A stretch of DNA of 64,000 bases from Chromobacterium violaceum ATCC 12472 (lineage in GTDB: Bacteria; Pseudomonadota; Gammaproteobacteria; Burkholderiales; Chromobacteriaceae), in the NCBI RefSeq assembly GCF_000007705.1, contig NC_005085.1:1621752-1685751 (forward strand). The letters run 5' to 3'. The position numbers were made by a program, and so were the translations under genes. Positions 1 through 8,775 of this stretch are shown here, in pieces. A model generated the notes under the pieces. That model had not been told where the DNA came from and did not search any database. It saw only the letters and a list, made by a program, of their open reading frames with translations. Each line of letters starts with the position of its first letter. Position 1 is the stretch's first letter.

Positions 1-1737
1 GTCGTGGCAGGCGCTGACGAGCTGGCGGTTGGATTTCTTGTGTTTCAGCGCGTCGGCGAAGAAGTCCCACAGGTGCAGGAAGGACAGGAAGTCCGATTTC
101 TCGTCGTTGAAGCGCGCCTGGGCTTTTTCCGCGGCGTCGCGCGCTTCGAACGGCCGCTCGCGCGGGTCCTGGATGCTCAAGGCGGCGGCGATGATCAGCA
201 CCTCGCGCGCGCAGTGGTAGTCGCGGCCGGCCAGCATGAGTCGGCCCACTTTCGGGTCCACCGGAATGCGCGCCAGCTCCTTGCCGACGGCGGTCAACTC
301 ACCCTTGTCGTCCACCGCGGCCAGCTCGGTCAGCACCTGGTAGCCGTCGGCGATCAGGCGGCTGGACGGCGCTTCCAGGAAGGGGAAGGCATCCACTTTG
401 CCCAGGCGCAGCGCGGCCATGCGCAGGATCACCGCCGCCAGGTTGGAGCGGACGATTTCCGGATCGGTGAAGGCCGGGCGGGCGTTGAAATCGTCCTCGG
501 CGTACAGGCGCACGCAGATGCCGGACTCCACGCGGCCGCAACGGCCGGCGCGCTGGCGGGCGGCCGCCTGCGAAATCTTTTCCACTTGCAGCTGCTCCAC
601 CTTGGCGCGCGGGCTGTAGCGGTTGATGCGGGCCAGGCCGGTGTCGATCACGTACTTGATGCCGGGCACGGTCAGCGAGGTTTCGGCCACGTTTGTGGCC
701 AGCACGATGCGGCGGCCGCCGGACGGCTTGAAGATCTTTTGCTGGTCCTCGTTGGACAGGCGCGCGAACAAGGGCAGGATTTCGTAGCCGCGGATGCCGG
801 ACTTGCGCAGTTTTTCCGCCGTTTCGCGGATCTCGCGCTCGCCGGGCAGGAAGACCAGCATGTCGCCGGGGCCCTGGCGCGACAGCTCGTCCGCCGCGTC
901 GACGATGGCGTCCTCCATCTCCATCTCGCGCTCGTCTTCGTCACGTTGCTTCAGCGGCCGGTAGCGCACTTCCACCGGGAAGGTGCGGCCGGAGACTTCG
1001 ATCACCGGCGCGCCGTCGAAGTGGCGGGCGAAGCGGTCGGCGTCGATGGTGGCGGAGGTGATGATGACTTTCAGGTCCGGCCGGCGCGGCAGCAGCTGCT
1101 TCAGGTAGCCCAGCAGGAAATCGATGTTCAGGCTGCGCTCGTGCGCCTCGTCGATGATGATGGTGTCGTAGGCTTCCAGATAACGGTCGGTCTGCGTCTC
1201 CGCCAGCATGATGCCGTCCGTCATCAGCTTGATCACCGACTTTTCCGACAATTTATCTGTGAAGCGCACCTTGAAGCCGACGTGCTCGCCCAGTTGCGAT
1301 CCCAGCTCCTGCGCGATGCGCGTCGCCACCGAGCGCGCGGCCAGCCGGCGCGGCTGGGTGTGGCCGATCAGGCCGAACACGCCCCGGCCCAGCTCCAGGC
1401 AGATCTTGGGAATCTGCGTGGTTTTGCCGGAGCCGGTCTCGCCGCAGATGATCACCACCTGGTTCTTGTCGATCGCGCTCTTGATGTCGTCCAGTTTCTG
1501 GTTGACCGGCAGCGCGTCGTCGAAGCTGGGCTTCGGCAGATGCGCCCGGCGCGCGTCGGCGCGGCCGCGCGAGCGCTCCACCTGGCTGGCGATGTCTGAA
1601 AGCAGCTTGTCGACGGGCTGTTGCCTCTTTTGCCGCTCGGCGGCGTCGGCGAGCTTGCGGCGCAGGATGTGGCGGTCGCGGATCAGGCAGGAGGTCAGGG
1701 CGGCCTTGAGTTCGGCCAGAAGCGGGGCGGTGGTCAT
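1..1737 (-). CDS. hrpA: ATP-dependent RNA helicase HrpA (C-terminus cut by window edge)
   Basis: DEAH-box RNA helicase of the HrpA family, which remodels mRNA and stalled ribosome complexes in the cytoplasm. The reading frame starts at ATG 1737 and runs off the left edge, giving 579 residues of a protein that is normally about 1,300. Visible motifs are a charged N-terminal lead, Walker A GETGSGKT at about residues 99-106, QPRR at 128-131, DEAH at 196-199, then SAT, and a helicase C domain ending in the QRAGR(C)GR motif, followed by the winged-helix/ratchet region. The start is supported by the natural N-terminus [10 protein letters not shown]; upstream is only a 66-bp gap to the MocR gene. 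The family call is certain; the missing C-terminus cannot be assessed. Confidence 0.95.
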   Translation of the reverse strand, partial: MTTAPLLAELKAALTSCLIRDRHILRRKLADAAERQKRQQPVDKLLSDIASQVERSRGRADARRAHLPKPSFDDALPVNQKLDDIKSAIDKNQVVIICGETGSGKTTQIPKICLELGRGVFGLIGHTQPRRLAARSVATRIAQELGSQLGEHVGFKVRFTDKLSEKSVIKLMTDGIMLAETQTDRYLEAYDTIIIDEAHERSLNIDFLLGYLKQLLPRRPDLKVIITSATIDADRFARHFDGAPVIEVSGRTFPVEVRYRPLKQRDEDEREMEMEDAIVDAADELSRQGPGDMLVFLPGEREIRETAEKLRKSGIRGYEILPLFARLSNEDQQKIFKPSGGRRIVLATNVAETSLTVPGIKYVIDTGLARINRYSPRAKVEQLQVEKISQAAARQRAGRCGRVESGICVRLYAEDDFNARPAFTDPEIVRSNLAAVILRMAALRLGKVDAFPFLEAPSSRLIADGYQVLTELAAVDDKGELTAVGKELARIPVDPKVGRLMLAGRDYHCAREVLIIAAALSIQDPRERPFEARDAAEKAQARFNDEKSDFLSFLHLWDFFADALKHKKSNRQLVSACHD

Positions 1738-1803
1738 GCGGCGTCAAAGAACGATGATGAATGAGGAGTGGGCGATTATAGCAGAAGCCGCTTAGGCCCA
1801 TGG

Positions 1804-3234
1804 CTAGCGCGCGTCCAGCGCCTCCCTGAACCGCCGCGCCAGCGCGGGCGCGCGCTCGGCCGGCACATTGGCGAAGCCGAGCAGCAGCGCGGGAGGATGG
1901 CCGCCTTCCAGGCAGAAGGCGGACAGCGGCTGGCCCGCCAATCCCTTGGCTTGCAGGCGCGCGGCGACGGCGCGGTCGTCTTCGCCGTCCGGCAGCCAGA
2001 CGGTGACTTGCAGGCCTACCGGCTGGCCGTCCAGCCGCAGCCGATCGCCGCATTCCGCCTGCAAGGCGGCGGCCAGCGCGGCGCGGCGCTGGGCGTAGAG
2101 CGCGCGCATCCGCTTGATGTGGCGGGCGAAGTGGCCCTGGCTCAGGAAGTCGGCCGTCGTCGCCTGGTCCTGGATGGACGGCGCGGGGGAGAGCAGATCG
2201 CAGGCCTGGGCGAAGCGGGGAGCTTCGCTGGCCGGCGCCACCAGATAGCCCAGGCGCAGTCCGGGAAACAAGGTTTTGCTGAAGCTGCCGACGTAAAGCA
2301 CCCGTCCGGCGCGATCCAGGCTGCGCAGCGCGGGCAGCGGCGGGCCGTGGTAGCGGAATTCGCCGTCGTAGTCGTCCTCGACGATCCAGGCCTGCTGTTT
2401 TTCCGCCCAGCCCAGCAGCTCGAGCCGGCGCGGCAGCGACAGGGCGACGCCTAGCGGGGCGTGGTGCGACGGCGTGCAGTAGGCCATCCGCGCGTGAGGC
2501 GCGCGCCGCATCGCCTCGTCCACGCGCAGCCCGTTCCGGTCCACCGGCGCCGGCACCAGCGTGGCGCCGCCCAGCCTCAGCGCGCCGCTGGCGCGGAAAT
2601 AGCCCGGATCCTCCATCCAGACCGGGTCGCCAGGGCGCAGCAGGGTTCGCATCGCCAGCGCCAGCGCGCCTTGGAAGCCGCTGGTGATGAATACCTGATC
2701 AGCGGAGCACTGAATGCCGCGGAACAAGGCCAGGTGGCGGACGATGGCCTCGCGCAGCGGCGGATAGCCGGCCGCATCGGGATAATTCAGCCCGGACAAC
2801 GGCAAGGCCCTGGCGCGGCGGCCGGCCAGCCGCGCCCACAGCTTGCGCGGGAAGGCGTCCAGCGCGGGCAGGCCCAGCTGGAAGGGCGGTGGCAGGTCCG
2901 CTTCTGGCGCGCCCGTCCGGATTTGCCGGGGACCGGGCGCGGAGTCGTGGCGAACCGGCGGGCTGCCAAGACGGGAGGCCAGTTCGGGATGGATCACGGT
3001 GCCGGCGGCGGCGCGGCTGAGCAGAAAGCCCTCCGCCAGCAGTTGGCCGTAAGCCTGGTCGACGGTGCCGCGCGAGACGCCCAGATCGGCGGCCAGCACC
3101 CGCGTGGCCGGCAGGCGGGCGCCCGGCGGCAGCTGGCCGGCCAGGATGGCTTCGCGGATGCGCAGGTAAAGCTGCCGGTGCAGCGGCGGCGCGTGCTCGC
3201 GCAGCAAGGGGAACTGGAACGCGGAGGGAATCAT
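1804..3234 (-). CDS. MocR/PdxR-type transcriptional regulator (GntR HTH + aminotransferase-like domain)
   Basis: 476 residues. An N-terminal GntR-type winged helix (about residues 14-80, including the LGVSRGTVDQAYGQL helix) is fused to a fold-type I aminotransferase-like domain (about 115-470). The PLP-binding signature is present: Asp in EDDYD at 286-290 and the Schiff-base Lys320 in SFSKTLFPG. MocR proteins use PLP, or a PLP adduct, as effector and usually act on the divergent neighbour. Here that would be the lyase/AhpD-like pair starting at 3330, with 95 bp between the two starts. It is not clearly PdxR itself, because no pdxS/pdxT genes are adjacent, so the effector and targets are unknown. 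ATG 3234 gives the expected N-terminal arm. Confidence 0.88.
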   Translation of the reverse strand: MIPSAFQFPLLREHAPPLHRQLYLRIREAILAGQLPPGARLPATRVLAADLGVSRGTVDQAYGQLLAEGFLLSRAAAGTVIHPELASRLGSPPVRHDSAPGPRQIRTGAPEADLPPPFQLGLPALDAFPRKLWARLAGRRARALPLSGLNYPDAAGYPPLREAIVRHLALFRGIQCSADQVFITSGFQGALALAMRTLLRPGDPVWMEDPGYFRASGALRLGGATLVPAPVDRNGLRVDEAMRRAPHARMAYCTPSHHAPLGVALSLPRRLELLGWAEKQQAWIVEDDYDGEFRYHGPPLPALRSLDRAGRVLYVGSFSKTLFPGLRLGYLVAPASEAPRFAQACDLLSPAPSIQDQATTADFLSQGHFARHIKRMRALYAQRRAALAAALQAECGDRLRLDGQPVGLQVTVWLPDGEDDRAVAARLQAKGLAGQPLSAFCLEGGHPPALLLGFANVPAERAPALARRFREALDAR

Positions 3235-3329
3235 GGCCTATTGGTTTTGACGATTTTTGGCTCTCATCATTGTACCATGCCGCCGGTATCTTGCCGGGAA
3301 GCCAAACCGCCGACCGACAAGGAATGACA
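3235..3329. promoter_or_regulatory. Divergent promoter/operator region of the MocR regulator and lyase genes
   Basis: This 95-bp gap between two divergent starts must hold both promoters. A TTGACG hexamer lies at 3247-3252 on the plus strand, but the -10 partner is poor (CATTGT or TGTACC near 3268-3276). An AAGGA ribosome site at 3318-3322 precedes ATG 3330. MocR regulators normally bind such divergent gaps; no clear operator repeat stands out by eye. Confidence 0.45.
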
Positions 3330-4178
3330 ATGGATCATCACGACGCCGTATCCCGCGCCCGGACCTTCCGCCGCCTGCATCAGGACGAGCGGCCGCTGCT
3401 GTTGCCGACTGTCTGGGACGCATTGAGCGCCCGGGTGTTCGAGCAGGCCGGATTTCCCGCCTTGGCCACCAGCAGCGCCGCGGTGGCGTGGTCGCTTGGC
3501 TACCGCGACGGCGGCGAACTGCCGCGCGAGGCGCTGCTGGCCGCCGTCGCCCGCATCTCCAGGGTGCTGCAGGCGCCGCTGAGCGTCGACCTTGAAGACG
3601 GTTTCGGCGATACGCCGGCCGCGGTGGGGGAAACCGTCGCCGCGGTGATCCGCGCCGGCGCGGTCGGCGTCAATCTGGAGGATGGCCGCTACGACGCCGA
3701 AGGGCGCTTCTCCTTGCGCGACGCGGACGAGATGCGCGCCCGCCTGCAAGCCGCCCGCGCCGCCGCCGACGCGCTGGAGGTGCCGATCTTCATCAATGCC
3801 CGCAGCGACCTGTTCCTGCACGGCGAAGGTCCGGCCGAGGCCCGCTTCGACGAGACGCTGGCGCGGGCCCGGCTATATCTGGACAGCGGCGCCGATGGCG
3901 TCTTTCCCATCGGCCTGACCGATCCCGCTTTGCTGGCGCGGCTGTGCGGGGCGGTGCCGGCGCCGGTCAATGCCGCCGCGATGCCGGGCCTGCCCGGCTT
4001 GTCGGAGCTGGCGGCGCTCGGCGTGGCGCGCGTCAGCACCGCCATCGGCCCGGCGCTGGTGGCGATGCAGGCATTGAAACAGACGGCAGCGGCGCTGCAT
4101 GACGCGGGCGATTTGTCGGCGTTGAGAACGCCGCTGGGCTACGCCGACGCCCAGGCGCTGTTCGCGCCGCGCGGATGA
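3330..4178 (+). CDS. Isocitrate lyase/PEP mutase family protein
   Basis: 282 residues, a TIM-barrel protein of the PEP mutase/isocitrate lyase superfamily, which cleaves or forms C-C or C-P bonds on 2-oxo acids using Mg2+. Metal and substrate signatures are DLEDGFGD near residues 76-83 and NLEDG near 113. The isocitrate lyase KKCGH active-site loop is not seen, so it is not a true ICL; it resembles the oxaloacetate-hydrolase/carboxyphosphonoenolpyruvate-mutase-like branch whose substrates are mostly unknown. ATG 3330 is preferred over ATG 3324 because AAGGA lies 7 nt upstream. It is followed 41 nt later by the AhpD-like gene and is probably co-transcribed with it under MocR control. Confidence 0.8.
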   Translation: MDHHDAVSRARTFRRLHQDERPLLLPTVWDALSARVFEQAGFPALATSSAAVAWSLGYRDGGELPREALLAAVARISRVLQAPLSVDLEDGFGDTPAAVGETVAAVIRAGAVGVNLEDGRYDAEGRFSLRDADEMRARLQAARAAADALEVPIFINARSDLFLHGEGPAEARFDETLARARLYLDSGADGVFPIGLTDPALLARLCGAVPAPVNAAAMPGLPGLSELAALGVARVSTAIGPALVAMQALKQTAAALHDAGDLSALRTPLGYADAQALFAPRG

Positions 4179-4219
4179 CACCCATCCCTACTCAGAATTT
4201 TTTTTACAGGAGCACTGAT

Positions 4220-4684
4220 ATGTCCCGTTTCATCGATTACCCGACGCTAGCGCCGCAAGGCTACCAGGCCCAGGCTGGGCTGGAGCGCTACATCCGCGGC
4301 TGCGGCCTCGACCATGCCCTGCTCGAGCTGGTGAAGACCCGCGTGTCGCAACTGAACGGCTGCGCCTTCTGCATAGACATGCATACCAAGGACGCGCGCG
4401 CCGCCGGCGAAACCGAACAGCGCCTATACCTGCTGTCGGCCTGGCGCGAGGCGCCGTGCTACACCGAGCGCGAGCGCGCCGCCCTGGCCTGGGCCGAGGC
4501 GCTGACGCGGGTGGCGTCCGGGCATCCGGAAGAAGCGCTGCGGACCGAGCTGGCGCGCCATTTCGACGACAAGCAAATCGTCGACCTGACCTGGACCATC
4601 GTCGCGATCAATGGCTGGAACCGCATTTCCATCGGCTGCGGCACGCCGGCGGGCGGCTACCAGCCGGGCCAGTACGCGCTCTGA
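4220..4684 (+). CDS. Carboxymuconolactone decarboxylase/AhpD-like protein
   Basis: 154 residues, an all-helical CMD/AhpD fold protein. The redox motif GCAFCIDMH carries the CxxC plus downstream His typical of the AhpD-like peroxidase-partner subfamily, so a thiol-disulfide or peroxide-detoxifying role is more likely than decarboxylation. Start ATG 4220 has AGGAG at 4208-4212; an in-frame ATG at 4175 overlaps the upstream stop and lacks a ribosome site. It is the second gene of the MocR-linked pair and ends just before a strong hairpin terminator. Confidence 0.85.
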   Translation: MSRFIDYPTLAPQGYQAQAGLERYIRGCGLDHALLELVKTRVSQLNGCAFCIDMHTKDARAAGETEQRLYLLSAWREAPCYTERERAALAWAEALTRVASGHPEEALRTELARHFDDKQIVDLTWTIVAINGWNRISIGCGTPAGGYQPGQYAL

Positions 4685-4706
4685 AACCCGGCTGGCCGGG
4701 TAAAGA

Positions 4707-4736
4707 GGCCTGCGCCATCCGCGGCGCAGGCCTTTT
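4707..4736 (+). terminator. Rho-independent terminator after AhpD-like gene
   Basis: A perfect 10-bp stem, GGCCTGCGCC (4707-4716) with GGCGCAGGCC (4723-4732), a 6-nt loop and TTTT. It sits between convergent genes, so it may also slow the opposing omp transcript. Confidence 0.85.
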
Positions 4737-4741
4737 CCGCG

Positions 4742-5401
4742 TCAGAACGCGTAACTCAAGCCCACGCCTGCGCTGAGTCGGAAGCGGGTGCCGCCCAGGT
4801 CGTGGTCCAGCTTCTGCTGCGCCGCGGCCAGGTCCGCCGCGGCGATGCCGCCGGCCGGATTCAACGTGGTTTTGCCGCCGAAGCGCAGCTGCGCGCCCAG
4901 ATCCGTGGTGACGCGCCAGCGAGGCGCCTCCGGCAGCGTGAAATCCCAGCCCGCGCCCAGATAGGCGCCCAATTGCCGATATTCCACCTTGCCGCTCAAC
5001 GGACCCACGGCCGATGCGGCGTAGGCGTTGCCGTTTAGGGTGTAGTTGCCCGCGCCGTTGGCGGAAAACGCCAGATCGTCCCGCGGCTTGCCGGACAGCA
5101 GCAGTCCGCCGGTCAGGCGGAAGCCGCTGCCGCGCGCCGGCCGCCAGTCCAGGCTGGCCGCCAGCCCGGGGTTGGCCCGGGATTTCAGCTGATAGGACGA
5201 GCCGTCCAGGCTCTTGTCCTGCCGGTAGCGGAAGGTATCGGCGATGCCGACGCGGAAGTCCAGATCGTCGCTCAGCGCGTAGCCGACGCCCAGTTCGGCG
5301 CCGGTGCCGATCTTGCCGTAGCCGAAGCTATCGGCGGCGCGGGCGGCGGGAAGGTACAGCGACAGCAGGGCCAAGGCGGCCAGGGCGGAATGCCGTTTCA
5401 T
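4742..5401 (-). CDS. Predicted outer-membrane beta-barrel protein
   Basis: 219 residues. A Sec signal peptide (MKRHSALAALALLS..., predicted cleavage after ARA near residue 22) is followed by alternating amphipathic strands rich in Gly, Tyr and Leu, with a C-terminal Phe (SYAF), as expected for BamA-recognised outer-membrane barrels of 8-10 strands. It resembles small porin-like or OmpW/opacity-type proteins, but I do not recognise the family. The start ATG 5401 is preceded on the minus strand by AAAGGA. It is divergent from the two-kinase system at 5730-8763, which makes it a candidate target; that link is inference only. Confidence 0.7.
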   Translation of the reverse strand: MKRHSALAALALLSLYLPAARAADSFGYGKIGTGAELGVGYALSDDLDFRVGIADTFRYRQDKSLDGSSYQLKSRANPGLAASLDWRPARGSGFRLTGGLLLSGKPRDDLAFSANGAGNYTLNGNAYAASAVGPLSGKVEYRQLGAYLGAGWDFTLPEAPRWRVTTDLGAQLRFGGKTTLNPAGGIAAADLAAAQQKLDHDLGGTRFRLSAGVGLSYAF

Positions 5402-5729
5402 CTTGTCGTCCTTTCTCGGGTGGATGGCCGTGTGGCCGGATGCCGCATTGTCGGCGGGCCGGCGCGGGGCGCGCATGTGCCGGAAGATAGAAGCGGCGGA
5501 CATGACTAACGGCACTGTCGGGCCGATCGGCGAGGCGGCATGCTTGGCCGGGTGGAGACGGGAGGCCAGCATGCTGGATGGCTTGAGATGGGCGGCGCGC
5601 CCGCTGGCGCGCGCCGGGTGGGAAATGGGAAGGGATGCCGGCGGCATCGGTCTGGCCTTGTGCTACGCTGTCGGCTGCTGCGCGGCCCTGGCCGCGCTGA
5701 TCCTTTTCATGCGCAGGAATGCCGATTCG
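5402..5729. other. Divergent intergenic region: omp promoter side and kinase-operon promoter
   Basis: About 330 bp separate the omp start from the chosen kinase start. A possible extended -10, TG-C-TACGCT, lies at 5661-5669 on the plus strand, about 60 bp ahead of ATG 5730. In-frame ATGs at 5502 and 5571 (the latter with GGGAGG at 5560-5565) would extend the kinase by up to 76 residues, so part of this region may be coding. Confidence 0.4.
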
Positions 5730-7004
5730 ATGTCCGCCTTTCTCAATGCCGCGGTGCTCCGTCCCGGCCTGTTTCGCCGCGCCCTGTTGCTGGCCTGCCT
5801 GTTGATGCTGGCAGCCGGCTCGATCGACCTCGCGCAAGCGCCCGCGCCGCTGTTGAACGCACAGGCCGATGCCTGGCTGTGGCCGGCGCGGCTGGCGCGC
5901 GCCTTTTCCGGCTGGCTGGCTTTGCCGGACGCGGCGTTGCTGGTGTTCGCCGGCCTGATCGCGCTGTTCATGCTGGCGCTTTGGCGCTGCCTGCGCGACG
6001 AGGGGCTGCCGGCGCGCTGGTGGCCGTGGCTGGCGGCGCAGATGCTGATCGCCGCCGCGCTGGAGGCATGGACCGAACCCGGCCTCGGCTATCTGGTGGC
6101 GGCGGAGCTGGCTTTTCTGTGGCCGTGGCGCGCGGCGGCGGCGGGGGCCTTGCTGCAGGCCGCGCTGATCGATGCGGCGCTGCTGCCTTATTTGGCGCGG
6201 GTAGGCGACGGCCATCCGGCCTGCAATCTGCCAGGCGCCTTGCCGCCGCCGTTCTGGGCCATGGCGGCGCTGGATTGGCTGCAAGGGTTGGTGTTCCAGG
6301 CCTTCGCTTTTTGCGTCGGCTACGGCTGGGCCGAGGCGCGGCGCGGCAGCCGGCGGCAGGAAGCCGCCAACGCCGAGCTGCAGGCCACCCAACTGCTGCT
6401 GACCGAGGCGGTGCGCGGCGCCGAACGCGCCAGGATCGCCGATGGCCTGAGGCTGCTGGCGGCGGATCAGCTGGCGGGCTTGCAGCTGCAGTTGCGCCTG
6501 CTCAGGGCGAAGCCGGGAGACGCGGCGGACGGCGACATCGACGCCGCTTGCGAAGCGGCGCGGCTGCTGGGCGAGGAGCTGCGCGCCGCCGGCCGGCCGG
6601 AAGCGGCTGTCCCGTTCGATTTGCCCGGCGCGCTGACCACGCTGTGCCGCGGCATTCCGTCGCCGGCAGTCAGGCTGGACATCGCCGACGGGCTGATCCT
6701 GGACGAGCCGGCGCTGGCCCATGCGGTTTTCCGTTGCGTGCAGGAGGCCTTGAGCAATGCCTTGCGCCATTCCGGCGCCGCGCGGGCCGCAGTGAGGCTG
6801 GAGCCTGCGCGCGGCGGCGTGGTGGTCACGGTCAGCGACAACGGCCGCGGGCTGGATGCGGCTGCGGCGGAACGGAGCGGCCATGGCCTGGCCGGCATGC
6901 GCGAGCGGGTGGAGGGCCGGGGCGGCACGCTGGACATCCTGTCGCCGCAGGCGGGCGGCTGCTGCCTGCGCGTCTGGCTGCCGCTGGTGGGAGGCGAGCG
7001 ATGA
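5730..7004 (+). CDS. Histidine kinase-like protein with intact ATPase domain but no phosphoacceptor His
   Basis: 424 residues from ATG 5730; a longer form from ATG 5571 is possible. Several hydrophobic segments (roughly residues 12-180) form a membrane sensor, followed by a HisKA_3-like dimerisation region and a HATPase domain of the DesK/NarX type. The ATPase domain keeps its N box (EALSNALRH, Asn343), G1 (DNGRG, 370-374) and G2 (GHGLAGM). The dimerisation helix reads ERARIADGLRLLAADQL where the family has ERxRIARELHD; the phosphoacceptor His is Arg241. The protein is paralogous to the next gene (shared VAAEL, a CN pair, similar helix spacing) and overlaps it by 4 nt (ATGA). The start was chosen by alignment to that paralogue. 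Confidence 0.75.
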   Translation: MSAFLNAAVLRPGLFRRALLLACLLMLAAGSIDLAQAPAPLLNAQADAWLWPARLARAFSGWLALPDAALLVFAGLIALFMLALWRCLRDEGLPARWWPWLAAQMLIAAALEAWTEPGLGYLVAAELAFLWPWRAAAAGALLQAALIDAALLPYLARVGDGHPACNLPGALPPPFWAMAALDWLQGLVFQAFAFCVGYGWAEARRGSRRQEAANAELQATQLLLTEAVRGAERARIADGLRLLAADQLAGLQLQLRLLRAKPGDAADGDIDAACEAARLLGEELRAAGRPEAAVPFDLPGALTTLCRGIPSPAVRLDIADGLILDEPALAHAVFRCVQEALSNALRHSGAARAAVRLEPARGGVVVTVSDNGRGLDAAAAERSGHGLAGMRERVEGRGGTLDILSPQAGGCCLRVWLPLVGGER

Positions 7005-8128
7005 GACGGGACGCGCCGCCATCGCCGCTGGGGCTGTTTCGCGCGGTCTCGCTGCTGTCCTGTCTGGCGCTGTGGCTGCGGCAAGCGCTGCCGCTGGCAT
7101 GGCTGGGCCAGGAGGGCTTTTCCCATCTGCACCTGCGCCTGCTGTTGTTGCTGGGGCCGGAGGCGGAGCCGTGGATGGCGCAGGCGGCCTATGGGCTGGG
7201 CTTCGCCGGATTCGGCTGGATGCTGTGGCGCTGCGCCGCCGCGGGCGAGCAGACACCGCGGCCGGCGGCGAGAGCTGTCCTGCTGGCGGGCCAGATCGCG
7301 CTGGCGCTGCTGATCGACGACAAGCTGCTGTACCTGACTGCGGCCGAGCTGGCGCTGCTGTTGTCCTGGCGGGCTGCCTGCATGACGCTGGGCGCGCAGC
7401 TGGCCTTGATGGCGCTGGCTTGCGCCTGGCAGGCGCAGCGGCTGGACGAGAGCGAGCTGGTTTGCAATGTCAGCGGCTCCGAGGTCCAGGCCCCGCCGCT
7501 GGAGCGGCGGCGGGGCCAATTGTGGCTGGACGCGGCGCTGGGCGGCGGTTTTCAGCTGCTGACGTTTGGCGTCGGCTGCCTGGGCGCGGCCGAGCGGCGG
7601 CGGCGGGAAAGGCTGGAAGCCACCCATGCCAGCTTGCTGGCCGCGCGGCAATTGCTGGCCGCCGCCGCCGGCAACGGCGAACGCTTGCGCGTCGCGCGCG
7701 AGCTGCACGACGGCCTGGGCCATCATCTTTCGGCTCTCAATCTGCAATTGGAGCTGATGCTGAGGCGCGGCGCAGGCGAGGCGGAACCGCCGTTGCGGGA
7801 GGCCCGGCAGGCGGCGCGGCAGTTGCTGGCTGAGGTGAGATCCATGGTCGGCGCGGAGCGCAGCGGCAGGGCCGCGCCCTTGGAGGCCGTGCTGCGCCGC
7901 CTGTGCGAGGGGAGGCGGATAGCGGCCGACATCGCGCCGCTGGCGGCGTCGGACGAGCTGGCTTGGCGGGTGTTCGCGGCGGCGAGGGAAGGATTGGACG
8001 CCGTGGGCGATCGCCCAGTCAGGCTGCGCCTGTCCGGCACGGATGACGGCGGCGCGGCGCTGAGCTTGGACTATCTGGATGGAAAGGACGAGGCATGGAC
8101 CAAGGTATTCCGGGAGGTCGGAGCGTGA
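7001..8128 (+). CDS. Histidine kinase-like protein with phosphoacceptor His but degenerate ATPase domain
   Basis: 375 residues: a multi-span N-terminal region (about 1-190), a linker, then a canonical HisKA_3 motif ERLRVARELHDGLGHHL with phosphoacceptor His236. The C-terminal 100 residues align with a HATPase domain but have lost it: the N-box Asn is gone (AREGLDAV in place of QEALxNxxRH), and no DxGxG or GxGLxGM glycine motifs remain. Alone it could not bind ATP. It is translationally coupled on both sides: ATG 7001 overlaps the upstream stop, and its own TGA overlaps the GTG start of the response regulator. The likely role is phospho-relay partner of the upstream paralogue in a heterodimer; this is inferred. 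Confidence 0.78.
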   Translation: MRRDAPPSPLGLFRAVSLLSCLALWLRQALPLAWLGQEGFSHLHLRLLLLLGPEAEPWMAQAAYGLGFAGFGWMLWRCAAAGEQTPRPAARAVLLAGQIALALLIDDKLLYLTAAELALLLSWRAACMTLGAQLALMALACAWQAQRLDESELVCNVSGSEVQAPPLERRRGQLWLDAALGGGFQLLTFGVGCLGAAERRRRERLEATHASLLAARQLLAAAAGNGERLRVARELHDGLGHHLSALNLQLELMLRRGAGEAEPPLREARQAARQLLAEVRSMVGAERSGRAAPLEAVLRRLCEGRRIAADIAPLAASDELAWRVFAAAREGLDAVGDRPVRLRLSGTDDGGAALSLDYLDGKDEAWTKVFREVGA

Positions 8129-8763
8129 TCCGCGTCGGCGTGGTGGACGATCAGGCGCTGGTGCGCAGCGGCGTGCGCGGCCTGCTGGAATTGACCGGCG
8201 ACATCCAGGTGGTGCTGGAGGCCGCCGACGGCGCCGAGGCGCTGGAGCGGCTGGCTGGCGTCCGGCCCGATGTGCTGCTGCTGGATGTGAGGATGCCCGG
8301 CATGTCGGGCATCGACCTGCTGCGCGCGTTGAACGACAGGGGATGCCTGCCGCCCACCATCCTGCTGACTACCTTCGACGACGACGAGGCCTTGCTGGCC
8401 GGCATGCGCGTTGGCGCGCGCGGCTTTCTGTTGAAGGATATCTCGCTGGAGCGGCTGGCCGACGCGGTGAGGCGGGCCGCGGCGGGGGAGACCCTGTTCC
8501 GCCCGGGCTTGACCGAGCGGGTGCTGGACGGCGTGCGCGGCTGCGGCGATTTTCCGAAGTTGGACCTGCCGGAGCGGCTGACCGGCCGCGAGGTGGAAGT
8601 GCTGGCCCTGATGGCCGGCGGCTTCAACAACCGCGAGATCGCCGACGCGCTGGGGCCGAGCGAGGGCACGATCAAGAATCACGTCTCCAGCATCCTGTCC
8701 AAGCTCGGCGTGCGCGACCGGGTGCGCGCGGTGCTGCGCGGGCTGGAGCTCGGCTACATCTGA
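8125..8763 (+). CDS. NarL/FixJ-family response regulator
   Basis: 212 residues. An N-terminal receiver domain (VVDDQALVRSG start, phospho-acceptor Asp in LLLDVRMPG, conserved Lys in LLKD) is joined to a LuxR-type helix-turn-helix (LTGREVEVLALM ... GTIKNHVSSILSKL). The start GTG 8125 overlaps the kinase stop (GTGA) and has GGGAGG 7 nt upstream; ATG 8095 is in frame but would add 10 residues not usual for the family. It is the output protein of the two-kinase system. All receiver-site residues look intact, unlike the kinases. Target promoters are unknown; the divergent omp gene is a candidate. Confidence 0.9.
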   Translation: MIRVGVVDDQALVRSGVRGLLELTGDIQVVLEAADGAEALERLAGVRPDVLLLDVRMPGMSGIDLLRALNDRGCLPPTILLTTFDDDEALLAGMRVGARGFLLKDISLERLADAVRRAAAGETLFRPGLTERVLDGVRGCGDFPKLDLPERLTGREVEVLALMAGGFNNREIADALGPSEGTIKNHVSSILSKLGVRDRVRAVLRGLELGYI

Positions 8764-8775
8764 GCCGAGCCCGCC

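Noticed and set aside
4-1599. Long open frame on the plus strand opposite hrpA
   Set aside because: It is the antisense shadow of a perfect HrpA coding sequence with all helicase motifs; high GC keeps the opposite frame open.
5328-7747. Long minus-strand frames over the kinase genes
   Set aside because: Low-complexity Arg/Gln/Pro-rich translations with no domain; the plus strand gives membrane segments and kinase motifs.
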